Source: Gammaproteobacteria bacterium (GTDB lineage: Bacteria > Pseudomonadota > Gammaproteobacteria > JAGOUN01). Taken from it: a DNA stretch of 33,294 nt. A program made the translations under genes and the position numbers. The stretch is taken from assembly GCA_018061255.1 (NCBI GenBank), contig JAGOUN010000013.1, forward strand, positions 1-33,294. Direction: 5' to 3'. Within the stretch, counting starts at the first letter, position 1; each line of letters starts with the position of its first letter. The notes below the pieces were generated by a model. That model was given only the letters and a program-made list of their open reading frames with translations. It was not told the origin of the DNA and made no database searches. Of this stretch, positions 24,992 to 33,294 are shown in pieces.

Positions 24992-26497
24992 TTAAATAGA
25001 ATTAAACGCCAAACTATTACTCAACAAATGCCCTACTGAAGCATGTAATATTTCCAACAACCCTTGTGGATAAACCCCAATAAATATAATCGCTGCGGAA
25101 AGCAATCCAAAAACAAAAATCTCATGCGTACCAATATCTTTAAGCAACGTAACTTTATGATTAGTCATTTGGCCAAAGAATATTTTCTTATACATTATTA
25201 ACGTATAAGCGGCAGCAATGACTAAAGTTGTCGCCGCTAAAAGTGCGACGCCGAAATTAGTGTGAAACGCCGCCACAATCACCATGAATTCACCCACAAA
25301 ACCCGAAGTGCCTGGGAAACCTACATTCGACAATGCAAATAACATCATAAAAGCCGCAAAAATCGGCATTGTTTTTGCCAGACCACCCCAATCTTTGAGA
25401 TTACGACTGCCTATCCAATATTGCATCATGCCTACCGCTAAAAATAGCCCACCCGTGTTAAAAGCATGAGCAATCATTTGCACCACCGCACCTTCGAAAC
25501 TCATATATGCTTCATCAGACCCCATACTGTAGATCATAAAACATCCTAACACCGCAAAGCCCATATGCGCGATGGAAGAATAAGCCATTAGCTTTTTCAT
25601 ATCTTGCTGCACAAGCGCCATAATCCCAACATAAATGATCGCGATCAAGGCTAGTACCATCATCGTCGGCGCCATAATTTTATTAGCCATGGGCAAAATC
25701 GGCAGACTAAAACGCACAAAACCATATACACCGATTTTTAACATTAAACCCGCCAATACGACTGAACCCGCTGCAGGTGATTCGGTATGCATATCCAACA
25801 ACCAAGTATGCAAAGGCCATAAAGGCAATTTAATTGCAAAAGCAATAAAAAATGCAGCGAATAGCCACAGTTCAGTATGCCGCGGTAAAACAAGCTCATA
25901 AAATTTCGTAATCTCAAAACTATTCGTCACTTGGTGCAAATATAAAATAGCGACCAGCATTAACACCGAGCCCAAAAACATCAGGATAAAAAACTTGATG
26001 GCAGCATAAGCGCGCTGTTTATCGCCCCAAATACCAATGGCTAAATACATCGGAATTAACATCGCTTCCCAAAATACATAAAACAAAATAGCGTCAAGAG
26101 CAGCAAACACCCCTATCATCATGGCTTGGGCAATAAGAAATACCGCCATGTATTGTGCAATATTATGCTTCACCAGTTTACAACTCGCTACGACAACAAT
26201 AAACGTCGTAAACGCCGTTAATAAAATCAGCGCTAAAGAAATTCCATCTATCCCTAAAGCATAGTGAATACCATAAGTTGGAATCCAATTGCGTACTTCT
26301 TGGAACTGCATCGCATAAGAGTTGGTATCAAAATTTTGATACAAAGGAATGCACATCAGCAATTCGGCTAATGAAGCGAGTACTGCCCATTTTTTTATAA
26401 TCGATTCAGGATAAAACTTATTTCCAAATAATAATAGGCATGCAGCGACTATCGGCCACCAAATTAACATGCTTAACAATGGAGTATTTTCAAACAT
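24992..26497 (-). CDS. nuoM: NADH-quinone oxidoreductase subunit M
   Basis: A second antiporter-like proton-pumping subunit of complex I. The 501 residues form about 14 membrane helices. Glu144 in FYVFWEAMLIPMYL coincides with the essential Glu of E. coli NuoM, and IKLPLWPLHTWLLDMHTESP carries Lys223 and His230. KLMAYSSIAHMGF and HAFNTGGLF follow in the second half. The 166-base gap to nuoL contains a palindromic repeat (26534-26620). Confidence 0.97.
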   Translation of the reverse strand: MFENTPLLSMLIWWPIVAACLLLFGNKFYPESIIKKWAVLASLAELLMCIPLYQNFDTNSYAMQFQEVRNWIPTYGIHYALGIDGISLALILLTAFTTFIVVVASCKLVKHNIAQYMAVFLIAQAMMIGVFAALDAILFYVFWEAMLIPMYLAIGIWGDKQRAYAAIKFFILMFLGSVLMLVAILYLHQVTNSFEITKFYELVLPRHTELWLFAAFFIAFAIKLPLWPLHTWLLDMHTESPAAGSVVLAGLMLKIGVYGFVRFSLPILPMANKIMAPTMMVLALIAIIYVGIMALVQQDMKKLMAYSSIAHMGFAVLGCFMIYSMGSDEAYMSFEGAVVQMIAHAFNTGGLFLAVGMMQYWIGSRNLKDWGGLAKTMPIFAAFMMLFALSNVGFPGTSGFVGEFMVIVAAFHTNFGVALLAATTLVIAAAYTLIMYKKIFFGQMTNHKVTLLKDIGTHEIFVFGLLSAAIIFIGVYPQGLLEILHASVGHLLSNSLAFNSI

Positions 26498-26533
26498 TAC
26501 CCTAAATCCTCAAGTAAACTCAATTTTGTCAAT

Positions 26534-26620
26534 AACAATAACGACTGGGGCGTTGATAAGATTTACTCCCCTCACCCCTACCCCTCTCCCGGAGGGAGAA
26601 GGGCTCCAATCGCTATTGTC
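26534..26620. repeat. Palindromic repeat in the nuoL-nuoM spacer
   Basis: The outer arms 26534-26551 and 26603-26620 are inverted copies (AACAATAACGACTGGGGC against GACAATAGCGATTGGAGC, 14 of 18). An inner hairpin is formed by CCCTCTCCC and GGGAGAAGGG. It belongs to the same family as the element at 30544-30600, which has the same inner CTCCC/GGGAG core and the same TATTGTC end. Confidence 0.7.
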
Positions 26621-26663
26621 TTTTTCAGATCCTAAACTTTTTTATCCGCTATCAAGAGAAATA

Positions 26664-28637
26664 TTAACTAACGAAAAAAATCAACATCAACAAAACAAAC
26701 AACCCACACACCATACTTAATGCATAGCGCCCAACAAATCCTGAATGCAACTGTCGCGATACTTTTGATAAATGCATCCAACGCGCTGCAACTCCATTCA
26801 CCCAAAAACCGTCTATCCATTTCATATCGATCACTTGATAAGCAAATTGTCCTAACTTATTAGCGCCTTTGACAAATACTTGCTGATTGAATGCATCAAA
26901 TCCGTATTTAACCATTAATAATTGGTAGAAAATTCCAAAATACTGTTTTATGCGAGCTGCCGCCTTTGGCTGAATAAGATAACAATAAACCGCACATACT
27001 ATCCCAGCGATCGTCACCCAAAACGACGCGGTTTTTACAGAAAGCAACGTCATCTCAAGAGCCCCATGAAATTCGGATTGCATAGTGAATAACACATCGC
27101 GCCCGGGTAATAAAAATAATGCATCGCCCAAAATTGAGGGGGTTTGATACAGCAATGGTGTAATCGTCATTGCACCTAAAATAATTGAAGGAATAGCAAG
27201 AACGATTAATGGCACTATCACTACCCATGAAGATTCTTTCACGTGTAAATGTTTTGTATCAAAGCGACTCGCGCCATGAAAAGTTAAGAAAAATGCTCTA
27301 AACGTATAAACAGCGGTAACGAATACCCCTAACAGTGCGCACACATAAGCAAAAGACGCGCCAGGAACCATCGACGCATGCACGGCTTCAATAATACTAT
27401 CTTTAGAATAAAATCCTGCGAAAGGAGGAATCGCAACTAATGCCAAAGCACCAATTAAAAATGTCAGCCAGGTGATGGGCATACGTTTCCATAATCCTCC
27501 CATGCGACGCATATCTTGTTCGTGATGCATGCCCAAAATAACCGATCCCGCAGCAAGAAAAAGTAAGGCCTTAAAACAAGCATGAGTAAACAAGTGAAAT
27601 AATCCAGCCGCATAAGCGGTAGAGCCTACGCCCATCATCATATAACCCAACTGAGACAAGGTTGAATAAGCAATCACTCGTTTAATATCATTTTGTACAA
27701 TCGCAATTAATCCCATGGATAAAGCTGTCATAGCGCCCAAGACCAAAACAATACTTAGTGCTGTGCTTGAATATTCCAAAATTGGTGACATGCGACATAA
27801 CATATAAACACCCGCTGTCACCATGGTCGCTGCGTGAATCAACGCAGAGATCGGTGTTGGGCCTTCCATCGATTCCGGCAACCACACATGCAAAGGCACC
27901 TGTGCAGATTTTGCTGCCGCGCCAATGAACAACAATATGCTCATCACGGTCATCAAAGAAAAAGATACGCCAGGATAAAACTGAATCATCTCAGAAGACT
28001 TGCTCGCCGCTTGAGAAAAAATCTCTGCGTAATCAGCAGAACCAAAATAAACAATCGCACAGGCTATTGCTAATAAAAAGCCAATATCCCCAACGCGATT
28101 CACAATAAACGCTTTCAAACCGCCTAAAACCGCAGATTCTTTTTCATACCAGAAACCAATCAACCAATAAGAGACAAGCCCCACGCCTTCCCAACCAAAA
28201 AATAGCAGAATAAAATCATTTGCCGAGACTAAACATAACATCGCAAACGTAAATAAAGACATGTAACTAAAAAAACGTTGATTGCTACTATCATCTTTCA
28301 TATAGCCAATACTATAAACATGCACGAACAGTGAAACGAACGTGACAACCAACATCATCGCCACCGTGAGATGATCCACCAGCAAGCCAATCTTTAAATG
28401 ATATTTCCCTGAGATCGCCCAAGAGTACAGTGAAAAGACTTGTTTAGGCGCTTGGTCACATAAAATCGTTTTAAATAAAAGTAATGAAGCAACAAAACTA
28501 AGGCCCATCAAACTAATCGTGACCACATGTGCGCCACGCTTGCCAATGTTTTTTCCAAAAATTCCAGCGGTCACGCCTCCTAATAATGGCGCTAAAAGCG
28601 TGATTAACATGAGTGTTTTAATTGAGATTAACATCAA
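26664..28637 (-). CDS. nuoL: NADH-quinone oxidoreductase subunit L
   Basis: The distal antiporter-like subunit of complex I; its C-terminal amphipathic helix runs along the membrane arm. The 657 residues include Glu150 in FFGWEGVGLVSYWLIGFWY, and AAKSAQVPLHVWLPESMEGP with Lys243 and His250, then PISALIHAATMVTAGVYML. The lateral helix falls in the last 150 residues, ending with a final membrane segment (YALSMVCGLFVLLMLIFFV). It starts two bases after nuoK ends. Confidence 0.97.
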   Translation of the reverse strand: MMLISIKTLMLITLLAPLLGGVTAGIFGKNIGKRGAHVVTISLMGLSFVASLLLFKTILCDQAPKQVFSLYSWAISGKYHLKIGLLVDHLTVAMMLVVTFVSLFVHVYSIGYMKDDSSNQRFFSYMSLFTFAMLCLVSANDFILLFFGWEGVGLVSYWLIGFWYEKESAVLGGLKAFIVNRVGDIGFLLAIACAIVYFGSADYAEIFSQAASKSSEMIQFYPGVSFSLMTVMSILLFIGAAAKSAQVPLHVWLPESMEGPTPISALIHAATMVTAGVYMLCRMSPILEYSSTALSIVLVLGAMTALSMGLIAIVQNDIKRVIAYSTLSQLGYMMMGVGSTAYAAGLFHLFTHACFKALLFLAAGSVILGMHHEQDMRRMGGLWKRMPITWLTFLIGALALVAIPPFAGFYSKDSIIEAVHASMVPGASFAYVCALLGVFVTAVYTFRAFFLTFHGASRFDTKHLHVKESSWVVIVPLIVLAIPSIILGAMTITPLLYQTPSILGDALFLLPGRDVLFTMQSEFHGALEMTLLSVKTASFWVTIAGIVCAVYCYLIQPKAAARIKQYFGIFYQLLMVKYGFDAFNQQVFVKGANKLGQFAYQVIDMKWIDGFWVNGVAARWMHLSKVSRQLHSGFVGRYALSMVCGLFVLLMLIFFVS

Positions 28638-28639
28638 CT

Positions 28640-28951
28640 CTATCCTCTTAATTCATTCAGCGTAACAATATCAATGCTGCCACGACGTCTAAACACTAAC
28701 ACAATGATGGCCAAGCCAATCGCAGATTCTGCGGCGGCCACCGTCAAAATAAAAAATACAAATACTTGCCCGGCAATATCGTGAAAATACTGTGAAAAAG
28801 CCACAAAATTGATATTCACTGCTAATAACATCAACTCTATACTCATTAATGCTTTAATTAAGTGATGTCGATTCATTACGATACCCGCAATACTGATACC
28901 AAAGATTAATGCGCTAAGCATTAAATAATACGCTAAAGGAATCACTGTCAT
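28640..28951 (-). CDS. nuoK: NADH-quinone oxidoreductase subunit K
   Basis: A small membrane subunit of complex I with three helices. The two buried glutamates needed for proton transfer are present: Glu39 in [18 protein letters not shown] and Glu75 in [14 protein letters not shown], equivalent to Glu36 and Glu72 of E. coli. The product is 103 residues. It overlaps nuoJ by four bases (ATGA), as is common in nuo operons. Confidence 0.97.
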   Translation of the reverse strand: MTVIPLAYYLMLSALIFGISIAGIVMNRHHLIKALMSIELMLLAVNINFVAFSQYFHDIAGQVFVFFILTVAAAESAIGLAIIVLVFRRRGSIDIVTLNELRG

Positions 28952-29535
28952 TTTGTTACCCTCACCAAGCGCAACCTATCTTTCTTCGTCACTTTAATTT
29001 GTTCCGATATTTGCTGTTTTTTATAATGTCTATGTTCACGATGCGTCAGATAGATTGCACCGACGATGGCCACTAATAAAATCACCGCGGCTAATTCAAC
29101 CGAAAGCGCATCGTTGCCGAATAACGCCAAGCCCAATTGCACAAGATTACCGTCAGAGTTAATCGCTGGAACCGCAACACTGGCCTCATTAGGGGCGACT
29201 AATAATAGAAAAAACAATACAATCATCACTGCAAAAATAGCGCCAAACGATACCCAACTTTTATAGGAACGTTTAAGTGAATTTTCTTCGCCCAAATTCA
29301 ACATCATCACTACAAACAAAAATAACGTCATCACTGCACCGACATAGACAATAATGAGAATTAATCCTAAAAACTCAGCCTCAATTAAAATCCATAATCC
29401 CGCAGTGGCTACAAACGCTAAAATTAGCCACAAGACCGCATGTACTGAACGATTAGTTAAGGTCACCATCATACTGGAAATTAACAATACCGCGCTAAAC
29501 GCAAAAAACACGAGTTGAATTAAGGTTGCTGTCAT
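28948..29535 (-). CDS. nuoJ: NADH-quinone oxidoreductase subunit J
   Basis: A membrane subunit of complex I with about five helices. It carries the family pattern in [40 protein letters not shown] and [11 protein letters not shown]. The start at 29535 ([13 protein letters not shown]) is preferred: GGGA lies nine bases upstream and the ATG is one base past the DUF2442 stop (TAAGATG). In-frame ATGs at 29550 and 29544 would add a few residues. In the usual order nuoJ follows nuoI directly; here two extra genes intervene. Confidence 0.95.
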   Translation of the reverse strand: MTATLIQLVFFAFSAVLLISSMMVTLTNRSVHAVLWLILAFVATAGLWILIEAEFLGLILIIVYVGAVMTLFLFVVMMLNLGEENSLKRSYKSWVSFGAIFAVMIVLFFLLLVAPNEASVAVPAINSDGNLVQLGLALFGNDALSVELAAVILLVAIVGAIYLTHREHRHYKKQQISEQIKVTKKDRLRLVRVTK

Positions 29536-29536
29536 C

Positions 29537-29782
29537 TTAGTCATTCCCACGTATTAGAGTTTTCACAGAAACATCTTCATCAACTTTCGGCCAATGCACT
29601 CCCATACCATTTCCAATGAAACGCCAGTCTTGTCGTTCACTTTCTGTGGCATCTCGCAATCTTGGGAACCACTCTAAGGGGGCCGAAATTTCCCGACCAT
29701 CTGCTAAAATTAAATGCAATGAAGTCTTTGTAAAATTGACATCGATTGCATGGTCATCAAATTTAATTGCCAAAGTGCTCAT
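29537..29782 (-). CDS. DUF2442 family protein, second gene of an inserted pair
   Basis: An 81-residue protein of the DUF2442 family: FDDHAIDVNFTKTSLHLILA, then DGREISAPLEWFPRLRDAT, ESERQDWRFIGNGMGVHWP and DEDVSVKTLI, the whole short domain. The function is not established; DUF2442 genes are often paired with DUF4160 genes in an arrangement resembling toxin-antitoxin systems. The ATG at 29782 has GGAG seven bases upstream; the frame is open to 29845 but that part is inside the DUF4160 gene. It overlaps the DUF4160 gene by 20 bases, and its stop is one base before the preferred nuoJ start. Confidence 0.85.
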   Translation of the reverse strand: MSTLAIKFDDHAIDVNFTKTSLHLILADGREISAPLEWFPRLRDATESERQDWRFIGNGMGVHWPKVDEDVSVKTLIRGND

Positions 29783-29999
29783 GCCATTTCTCCAAAAATA
29801 ATTGCCTATGTTCAATAACAAGTAACCGAATCGTTGATAACTCATGGCTTCTGAAACTATATGAACTGGCCAAATTAACGGGGTTTAACCAAAACTTACC
29901 TACTTTATCGCCATTTTCCACATGAATATGAGGTGGCTCATTCCCCTCTAAACTAAAAAAGAAAAACCGATGTCCTTGAATCCTTAATACGGTTGGCAT
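29763..29999 (-). CDS. DUF4160 family protein, first gene of an inserted pair
   Basis: A 78-residue protein with the DUF4160 signature: the [20 protein letters not shown] start, the EPPHIHVENGDKVGKFWLNP core with a His-x-His pair, and LVIEHRQLFLEKWHEHFGN at the end. The biochemical activity is unknown; in a two-gene module with DUF2442 it could be the toxin-like partner, which is inference. Its ATG shares a base with the nuoI stop (TAATG), so it is translated from the nuo message. No separate promoter was seen. Confidence 0.85.
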   Translation of the reverse strand: MPTVLRIQGHRFFFFSLEGNEPPHIHVENGDKVGKFWLNPVNLASSYSFRSHELSTIRLLVIEHRQLFLEKWHEHFGN

Positions 30000-30490
30000 T
30001 ATCGATACTCCGCATCGGATTGTCGCGCTTTCGCAATGTCTTTTTCATAGCGATCGCCAACAGCCAATAATTTTTCTTTGGTCATAATATTTTCGCCACG
30101 ATTTTCAAAGTGATAATGCATCAACGAAGTTTCCACAATGGAATCGACGGGACATGATTCTTCACAAAAACCGCAAAAAATACACTTAAACAAATCTATT
30201 TCATAACGCGTTGTGCGACGTTGGCCATCACTTTCGCGTGGCCCTGCTTCTATCGTAATCGCTAATGCAGGACAAACCGCTTCGCATAATTTGCACGCAA
30301 TACAACGTTCCTCGCCATTCGCATAACGTCGTAAAGCATGTAAACCACGAAAACGCACTGACGTTGGTGCGGTTTCTTCAGGATACAGCACTGTGGTTTT
30401 ACGGCGCCAAAAATAAACCCCGGTCAACCGTAACCCCACGAGTAATTCCCATAAGGTAAAGCTTTTGATGTATTGTTTTAACACTTTCAT
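29999..30490 (-). CDS. nuoI: NADH-quinone oxidoreductase subunit I
   Basis: A peripheral-arm subunit that carries clusters N6a and N6b on the electron path to quinone. The two [4Fe-4S] motifs are complete: Cys63, 66, 69, 73 in [12 protein letters not shown] and Cys103, 106, 109, 113 in [12 protein letters not shown]. The 163 residues are typical for this group, slightly shorter than the E. coli protein. The stop overlaps the DUF4160 start. The gap to nuoH (124 bases) holds a palindromic repeat. Confidence 0.97.
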   Translation of the reverse strand: MKVLKQYIKSFTLWELLVGLRLTGVYFWRRKTTVLYPEETAPTSVRFRGLHALRRYANGEERCIACKLCEAVCPALAITIEAGPRESDGQRRTTRYEIDLFKCIFCGFCEESCPVDSIVETSLMHYHFENRGENIMTKEKLLAVGDRYEKDIAKARQSDAEYR

Positions 30491-30543
30491 TCTATTCTCA
30501 TATCATACTTTAATATCTATTCAATACTCATGAAATACACCGT

Positions 30544-30600
30544 AACAACAGCGACTGAAGCCCTTCTCCCTCCGGGAGAGGGGCTTCAATAGTTATTGTC
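30544..30600. repeat. Palindromic repeat in the nuoH-nuoI spacer
   Basis: The arms 30544-30563 and 30581-30600 are inverted copies, 15 of 20 matching, with the inner pairing GCCCTTCTCCC and GGGAGAGGGGC around a 3-base loop. Same family and same orientation as 26534-26620. It begins about 54 bases before the nuoI start on the message. Confidence 0.7.
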
Positions 30601-30614
30601 ATAGCAGATTTTCT

Positions 30615-31637
30615 CTAAAACCAAGGCCCCACTTTAAAATATATCGCTAACGCAAGGACAATAATCCAGACCAATGCCACTGGAATCAATACTTTCCAAC
30701 CTAATGCCATAATTTGGTCATAGCGATAACGTGGAAACGTTGCACGCATCCACAAATACATGAGTAAGAAAAACCCCATTTTCATTACCAGCCAAACAAC
30801 GCCTGGAACAAATGCAAACCATTCACCAAGATATGGCACATGCTCAAAAGGAGAAAGCCATCCGCCTAAAAACATCAAGGCTGCTAATGCCGAAATTAAA
30901 ATCATATTGGCGTATTCTGCCAAGAAAAACAGTGCAAAACGTATGCCAGAATATTCCACATGAAAACCTGCGACAATTTCAGATTCACCTTCTGCGACAT
31001 CAAACGGCGCGCGATTCGTTTCTGCAACACCAGAAATCCAATACACAATCATCAAAGGAAATAAAGGCAAGGCATACCAATGCCAAATGCCGCCTGCTTG
31101 CGCCATCACTATTTGACTAAGATTCACTGAACCCGCCGCCATCATTACCCCGACTAAGGCAAAGCCCATCGCAATTTCATAAGAAATGGCTTGCGCTGAA
31201 GCTCTTATCGCACCATACATTGCATATTTAGAATTAGACGCCCAACCCGCAATTAAAACGCCATAAATACCCAACGAGGTCATCGCTAATACATATAACA
31301 AACCTAAATTAATATTCGCGATCACCCAGCCTGAATTCACCGGAATCACTGCCCAAGCAGAAAGTGCCGTACCAATGCTAATCATCGGCGCAATGATAAA
31401 TAGAAATTTATTCGACGCAGTAGGAATAATGAGCTCTTTTTGCAACATTTTTAAAACGTCAGCGAAAGGTTGTAATAATCCTTTAAAACCCACACGATTA
31501 GGACCCAAGCGCCCTTGCATATAGCCAATGACTTTACGTTCTGCATAAGTTAAATAGGCAACGCTTAAAATCACTACGATAAGTAGCGCTAAAATTTTAA
31601 TGACTAACCAAATTAATGCAAATAGTGCTTCTAACAT
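30615..31637 (-). CDS. nuoH: NADH-quinone oxidoreductase subunit H
   Basis: The membrane subunit that forms most of the quinone-binding cavity at the junction of the two arms of complex I. The 340 residues have about eight helices. Signatures are [20 protein letters not shown], the [20 protein letters not shown] loop, [40 protein letters not shown] and [20 protein letters not shown], with the conserved acidic residues present. It overlaps the end of nuoG by seven bases. Confidence 0.97.
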   Translation of the reverse strand: MLEALFALIWLVIKILALLIVVILSVAYLTYAERKVIGYMQGRLGPNRVGFKGLLQPFADVLKMLQKELIIPTASNKFLFIIAPMISIGTALSAWAVIPVNSGWVIANINLGLLYVLAMTSLGIYGVLIAGWASNSKYAMYGAIRASAQAISYEIAMGFALVGVMMAAGSVNLSQIVMAQAGGIWHWYALPLFPLMIVYWISGVAETNRAPFDVAEGESEIVAGFHVEYSGIRFALFFLAEYANMILISALAALMFLGGWLSPFEHVPYLGEWFAFVPGVVWLVMKMGFFLLMYLWMRATFPRYRYDQIMALGWKVLIPVALVWIIVLALAIYFKVGPWF

Positions 31638-33294
31638 TTTATAATCTCTATATAACCCGATGCATTACCTAACTGCGCCGCAAGTGTTGTTCCCCCTGCA
31701 ATAAACACAGCGCCAATTGCTACTTGATTGTTGATGGCAATTTCACTTGACACAAGTGCTTCATCTTGTTTGATCTGTACTGCTTGTCCATCAATCAATT
31801 GCAATTGATTGGCCGTTTCTGCATGAATATGCACAGCTTCAAAACGAGTTTCAACTGCGCGTTGATTTAATGCGCGCGCACGACGAACCAAACTATCTGA
31901 GCGATAATCTGGCCAGGCGGTGATGCGTTCTAATTGGTTTACATGTGGCATCACAGCGGACGACTGGCCGGTAGCTCCTACATATTGCAGTCGCGAGTGG
32001 ACGTCGGGGCTGCTGACCTGTTGTCTTTCTTGATAGTCTAATGATTTCAATATATCTTCGCTGCTTTCAAAATCAAATGCAGGCACATCCAATAAATTTC
32101 CTAACACGCGATAAATCTTCCACCCTGGTCGCGCTTCACCTTTAGGCGCAACACATCCCGAAAATGAATGTTGTTCGCCAGCAAGATTAATGAACGTTCC
32201 AGAAGTTTCAGTAAACGCCGCGCAAGGTAGTAAAACCTTCGCCACTTTTTTTAAGTTTTCACTGACAAAAGGCGTCACTGCAATAACCATATCAGCGGAT
32301 AATAAGTTTTGCTGCAATTGATCTGGATTCGCCACATCGTATTCAGGTTCAATACCGTGCAATAGATAGGCTTTCATTGGTAAATGGCTTCTTTCTGCTG
32401 GCGCACTGACTTGATAGCATCCTACCGCATTAGCACCTTCGGGCAATTGCGCGAAAATGCTTTGTGTATCAGTAGCAAATTTATTTAATAAAGATTGAAT
32501 GATGGATGCATCGGGATGGTTTAATGCGTTTTCACCCATGATGATTAGGGAATGTAGGGGCAGGTCTTGTGCCTGCCCTTCACGAATTGCAGCAACAAAT
32601 TCAGATGGCTTAACAATTGTTTCGCTGGCTAAATCAAAATGATATGGATGTTTTATCATATCAATCACATGCACTTTTGCGCCTTTCAATGCCGCTTTAC
32701 GCACAAGATGCGCTAAAATCGGTTGGTCATTTCTGAGATGACTCCCCACCAACACAATCGTTTGCTGATTTTCGATTTCAGCAATTGGGATATTTAATCC
32801 GGGTACAACAGTTAATCTGGGATCTGTTTGACGCAAATTATAATTAATTTGTGAACTTTCTAGATGCCGCCATAAACGCTTAATTAAATAAGCTTCTTCT
32901 AAGGTACTGTTAGGGGATATTAGTGCGCCGATTTGATTAGCCCCATGCGCCGATTTGATTTTTTCCAATGCATTCGCAACGAAATTCAACGCAACTGGCC
33001 AAGTGACTTCGCGCCACTCTCCCGTTTCATCTTTGATACAAGGTTGGGTTAATCGATCTTGATTCAAGCCTTCATAACTGTAACGATCTCGATCTGAAAT
33101 CCAAGTTTCATTAATTGTTTCGTTTTCTCTTGCAGTCACCCGCATCACTTCACCGCGACGAGTATGCACAGACAAATGTGATCCAACACCATCATGCGAT
33201 GCAATACTGTGATAAGCTTTTAATTCCCATGCACGTGCTTTATATAGAAATGGTTTGGATAACAATGCGCCAACAGGGCATAAATCAATAATAT
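31631..33294 (-). CDS. nuoG: NADH-quinone oxidoreductase subunit G, 5' part outside the window
   Basis: The largest peripheral-arm subunit, with several iron-sulfur clusters and a molybdopterin-oxidoreductase-like domain without cofactor. The frame is open to the right edge; the first visible residues are [15 protein letters not shown], with the end of an N-terminal cluster motif. The TTG at 33265 is an internal codon, not the start. The Mo-domain is seen in [20 protein letters not shown] and [20 protein letters not shown] and in [20 protein letters not shown] near the middle. The segment GQAQDLPLH is encoded by a dispersed palindromic repeat. The protein ends at GYIEIIKC. Confidence 0.95.
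   Translation of the reverse strand, partial: IIDLCPVGALLSKPFLYKARAWELKAYHSIASHDGVGSHLSVHTRRGEVMRVTARENETINETWISDRDRYSYEGLNQDRLTQPCIKDETGEWREVTWPVALNFVANALEKIKSAHGANQIGALISPNSTLEEAYLIKRLWRHLESSQINYNLRQTDPRLTVVPGLNIPIAEIENQQTIVLVGSHLRNDQPILAHLVRKAALKGAKVHVIDMIKHPYHFDLASETIVKPSEFVAAIREGQAQDLPLHSLIIMGENALNHPDASIIQSLLNKFATDTQSIFAQLPEGANAVGCYQVSAPAERSHLPMKAYLLHGIEPEYDVANPDQLQQNLLSADMVIAVTPFVSENLKKVAKVLLPCAAFTETSGTFINLAGEQHSFSGCVAPKGEARPGWKIYRVLGNLLDVPAFDFESSEDILKSLDYQERQQVSSPDVHSRLQYVGATGQSSAVMPHVNQLERITAWPDYRSDSLVRRARALNQRAVETRFEAVHIHAETANQLQLIDGQAVQIKQDEALVSSEIAINNQVAIGAVFIAGGTTLAAQLGNASGYIEIIKC
32554..32578. repeat. Palindromic repeat inside the nuoG coding region
   Basis: The 25-base sequence starts GTAGGGGCAGG and ends TTGTGCCTGCCC; GGGCAGG and CCTGCCC pair as a 7-bp stem. 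It is nearly the same as the right arm of the element at 11918-12054, with a few differences. The nuoG frame passes straight through it. Confidence 0.65.

Noticed and set aside
26534-26620. Insertion sequence in the nuo operon
   Set aside because: The element is under 100 bases and has no transposase frame; a short palindromic repeat explains it.
33263-33265. TTG as the start of nuoG
   Set aside because: The upstream codons DLCPVGA continue the conserved NuoG sequence, so the gene simply runs off the window.

Overview
The window is ordinary-density bacterial chromosome from a gammaproteobacterium. SspA, L13, RNase HI, GacA and PepN resemble Escherichia coli or Legionella proteins closely. 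The set of families (compact Mla-type transporter, Com1/BdbD-like thiol protein, HU with a basic tail, inverse autotransporter) and the many short palindromic repeats suggest a member of the order Legionellales. That placement is inference, because no marker here settles it. No phage, insertion sequence, CRISPR array or rRNA was seen.

Layout from the left. On the minus strand lies the rplM-rpsI-sspA-sspB operon (106-2134). It is followed on the plus strand by an HU-family protein with a histone-like tail (2390-2791). Then come folD and mltD on minus, divergent from a YafS-like methyltransferase, rnhA and dnaQ on plus; this is the proteobacterial mltD-yafS-rnhA-dnaQ neighbourhood without gloB. 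Next on minus are a HAD phosphatase, tusE and a YccA/Bax-inhibitor protein. On plus, one strong promoter precedes tRNA-Ser(UGA), which runs almost directly into gacA/letA, queA and a DsbA-like protein. fumC and pepN (minus) overlap slightly. A DUF4143-type ATPase (plus) meets tail-to-tail an inverse-autotransporter-like surface protein (minus). A four-gene phospholipid-transport operon follows on plus: STAS-MlaE fusion, MlaF, MlaD and a PqiC-like lipoprotein. After a gene-poor stretch (22670-23425), the rest is the 3' two-thirds of the complex I operon on minus, nuoG to nuoN, with nuoG running off the right edge.

The most unusual item is in the nuo operon. A DUF4160-DUF2442 gene pair, resembling a toxin-antitoxin or similar two-gene module, sits between nuoI and nuoJ. 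The nuoI stop overlaps the first start, the two genes overlap each other, and nuoJ can start one base after the second stop. Other points are a 15-residue insertion in ribosomal protein S9, palindromic repeats in three nuo spacers and one apparently read in frame inside nuoG, and the short inverse autotransporter with a beta-helix passenger.
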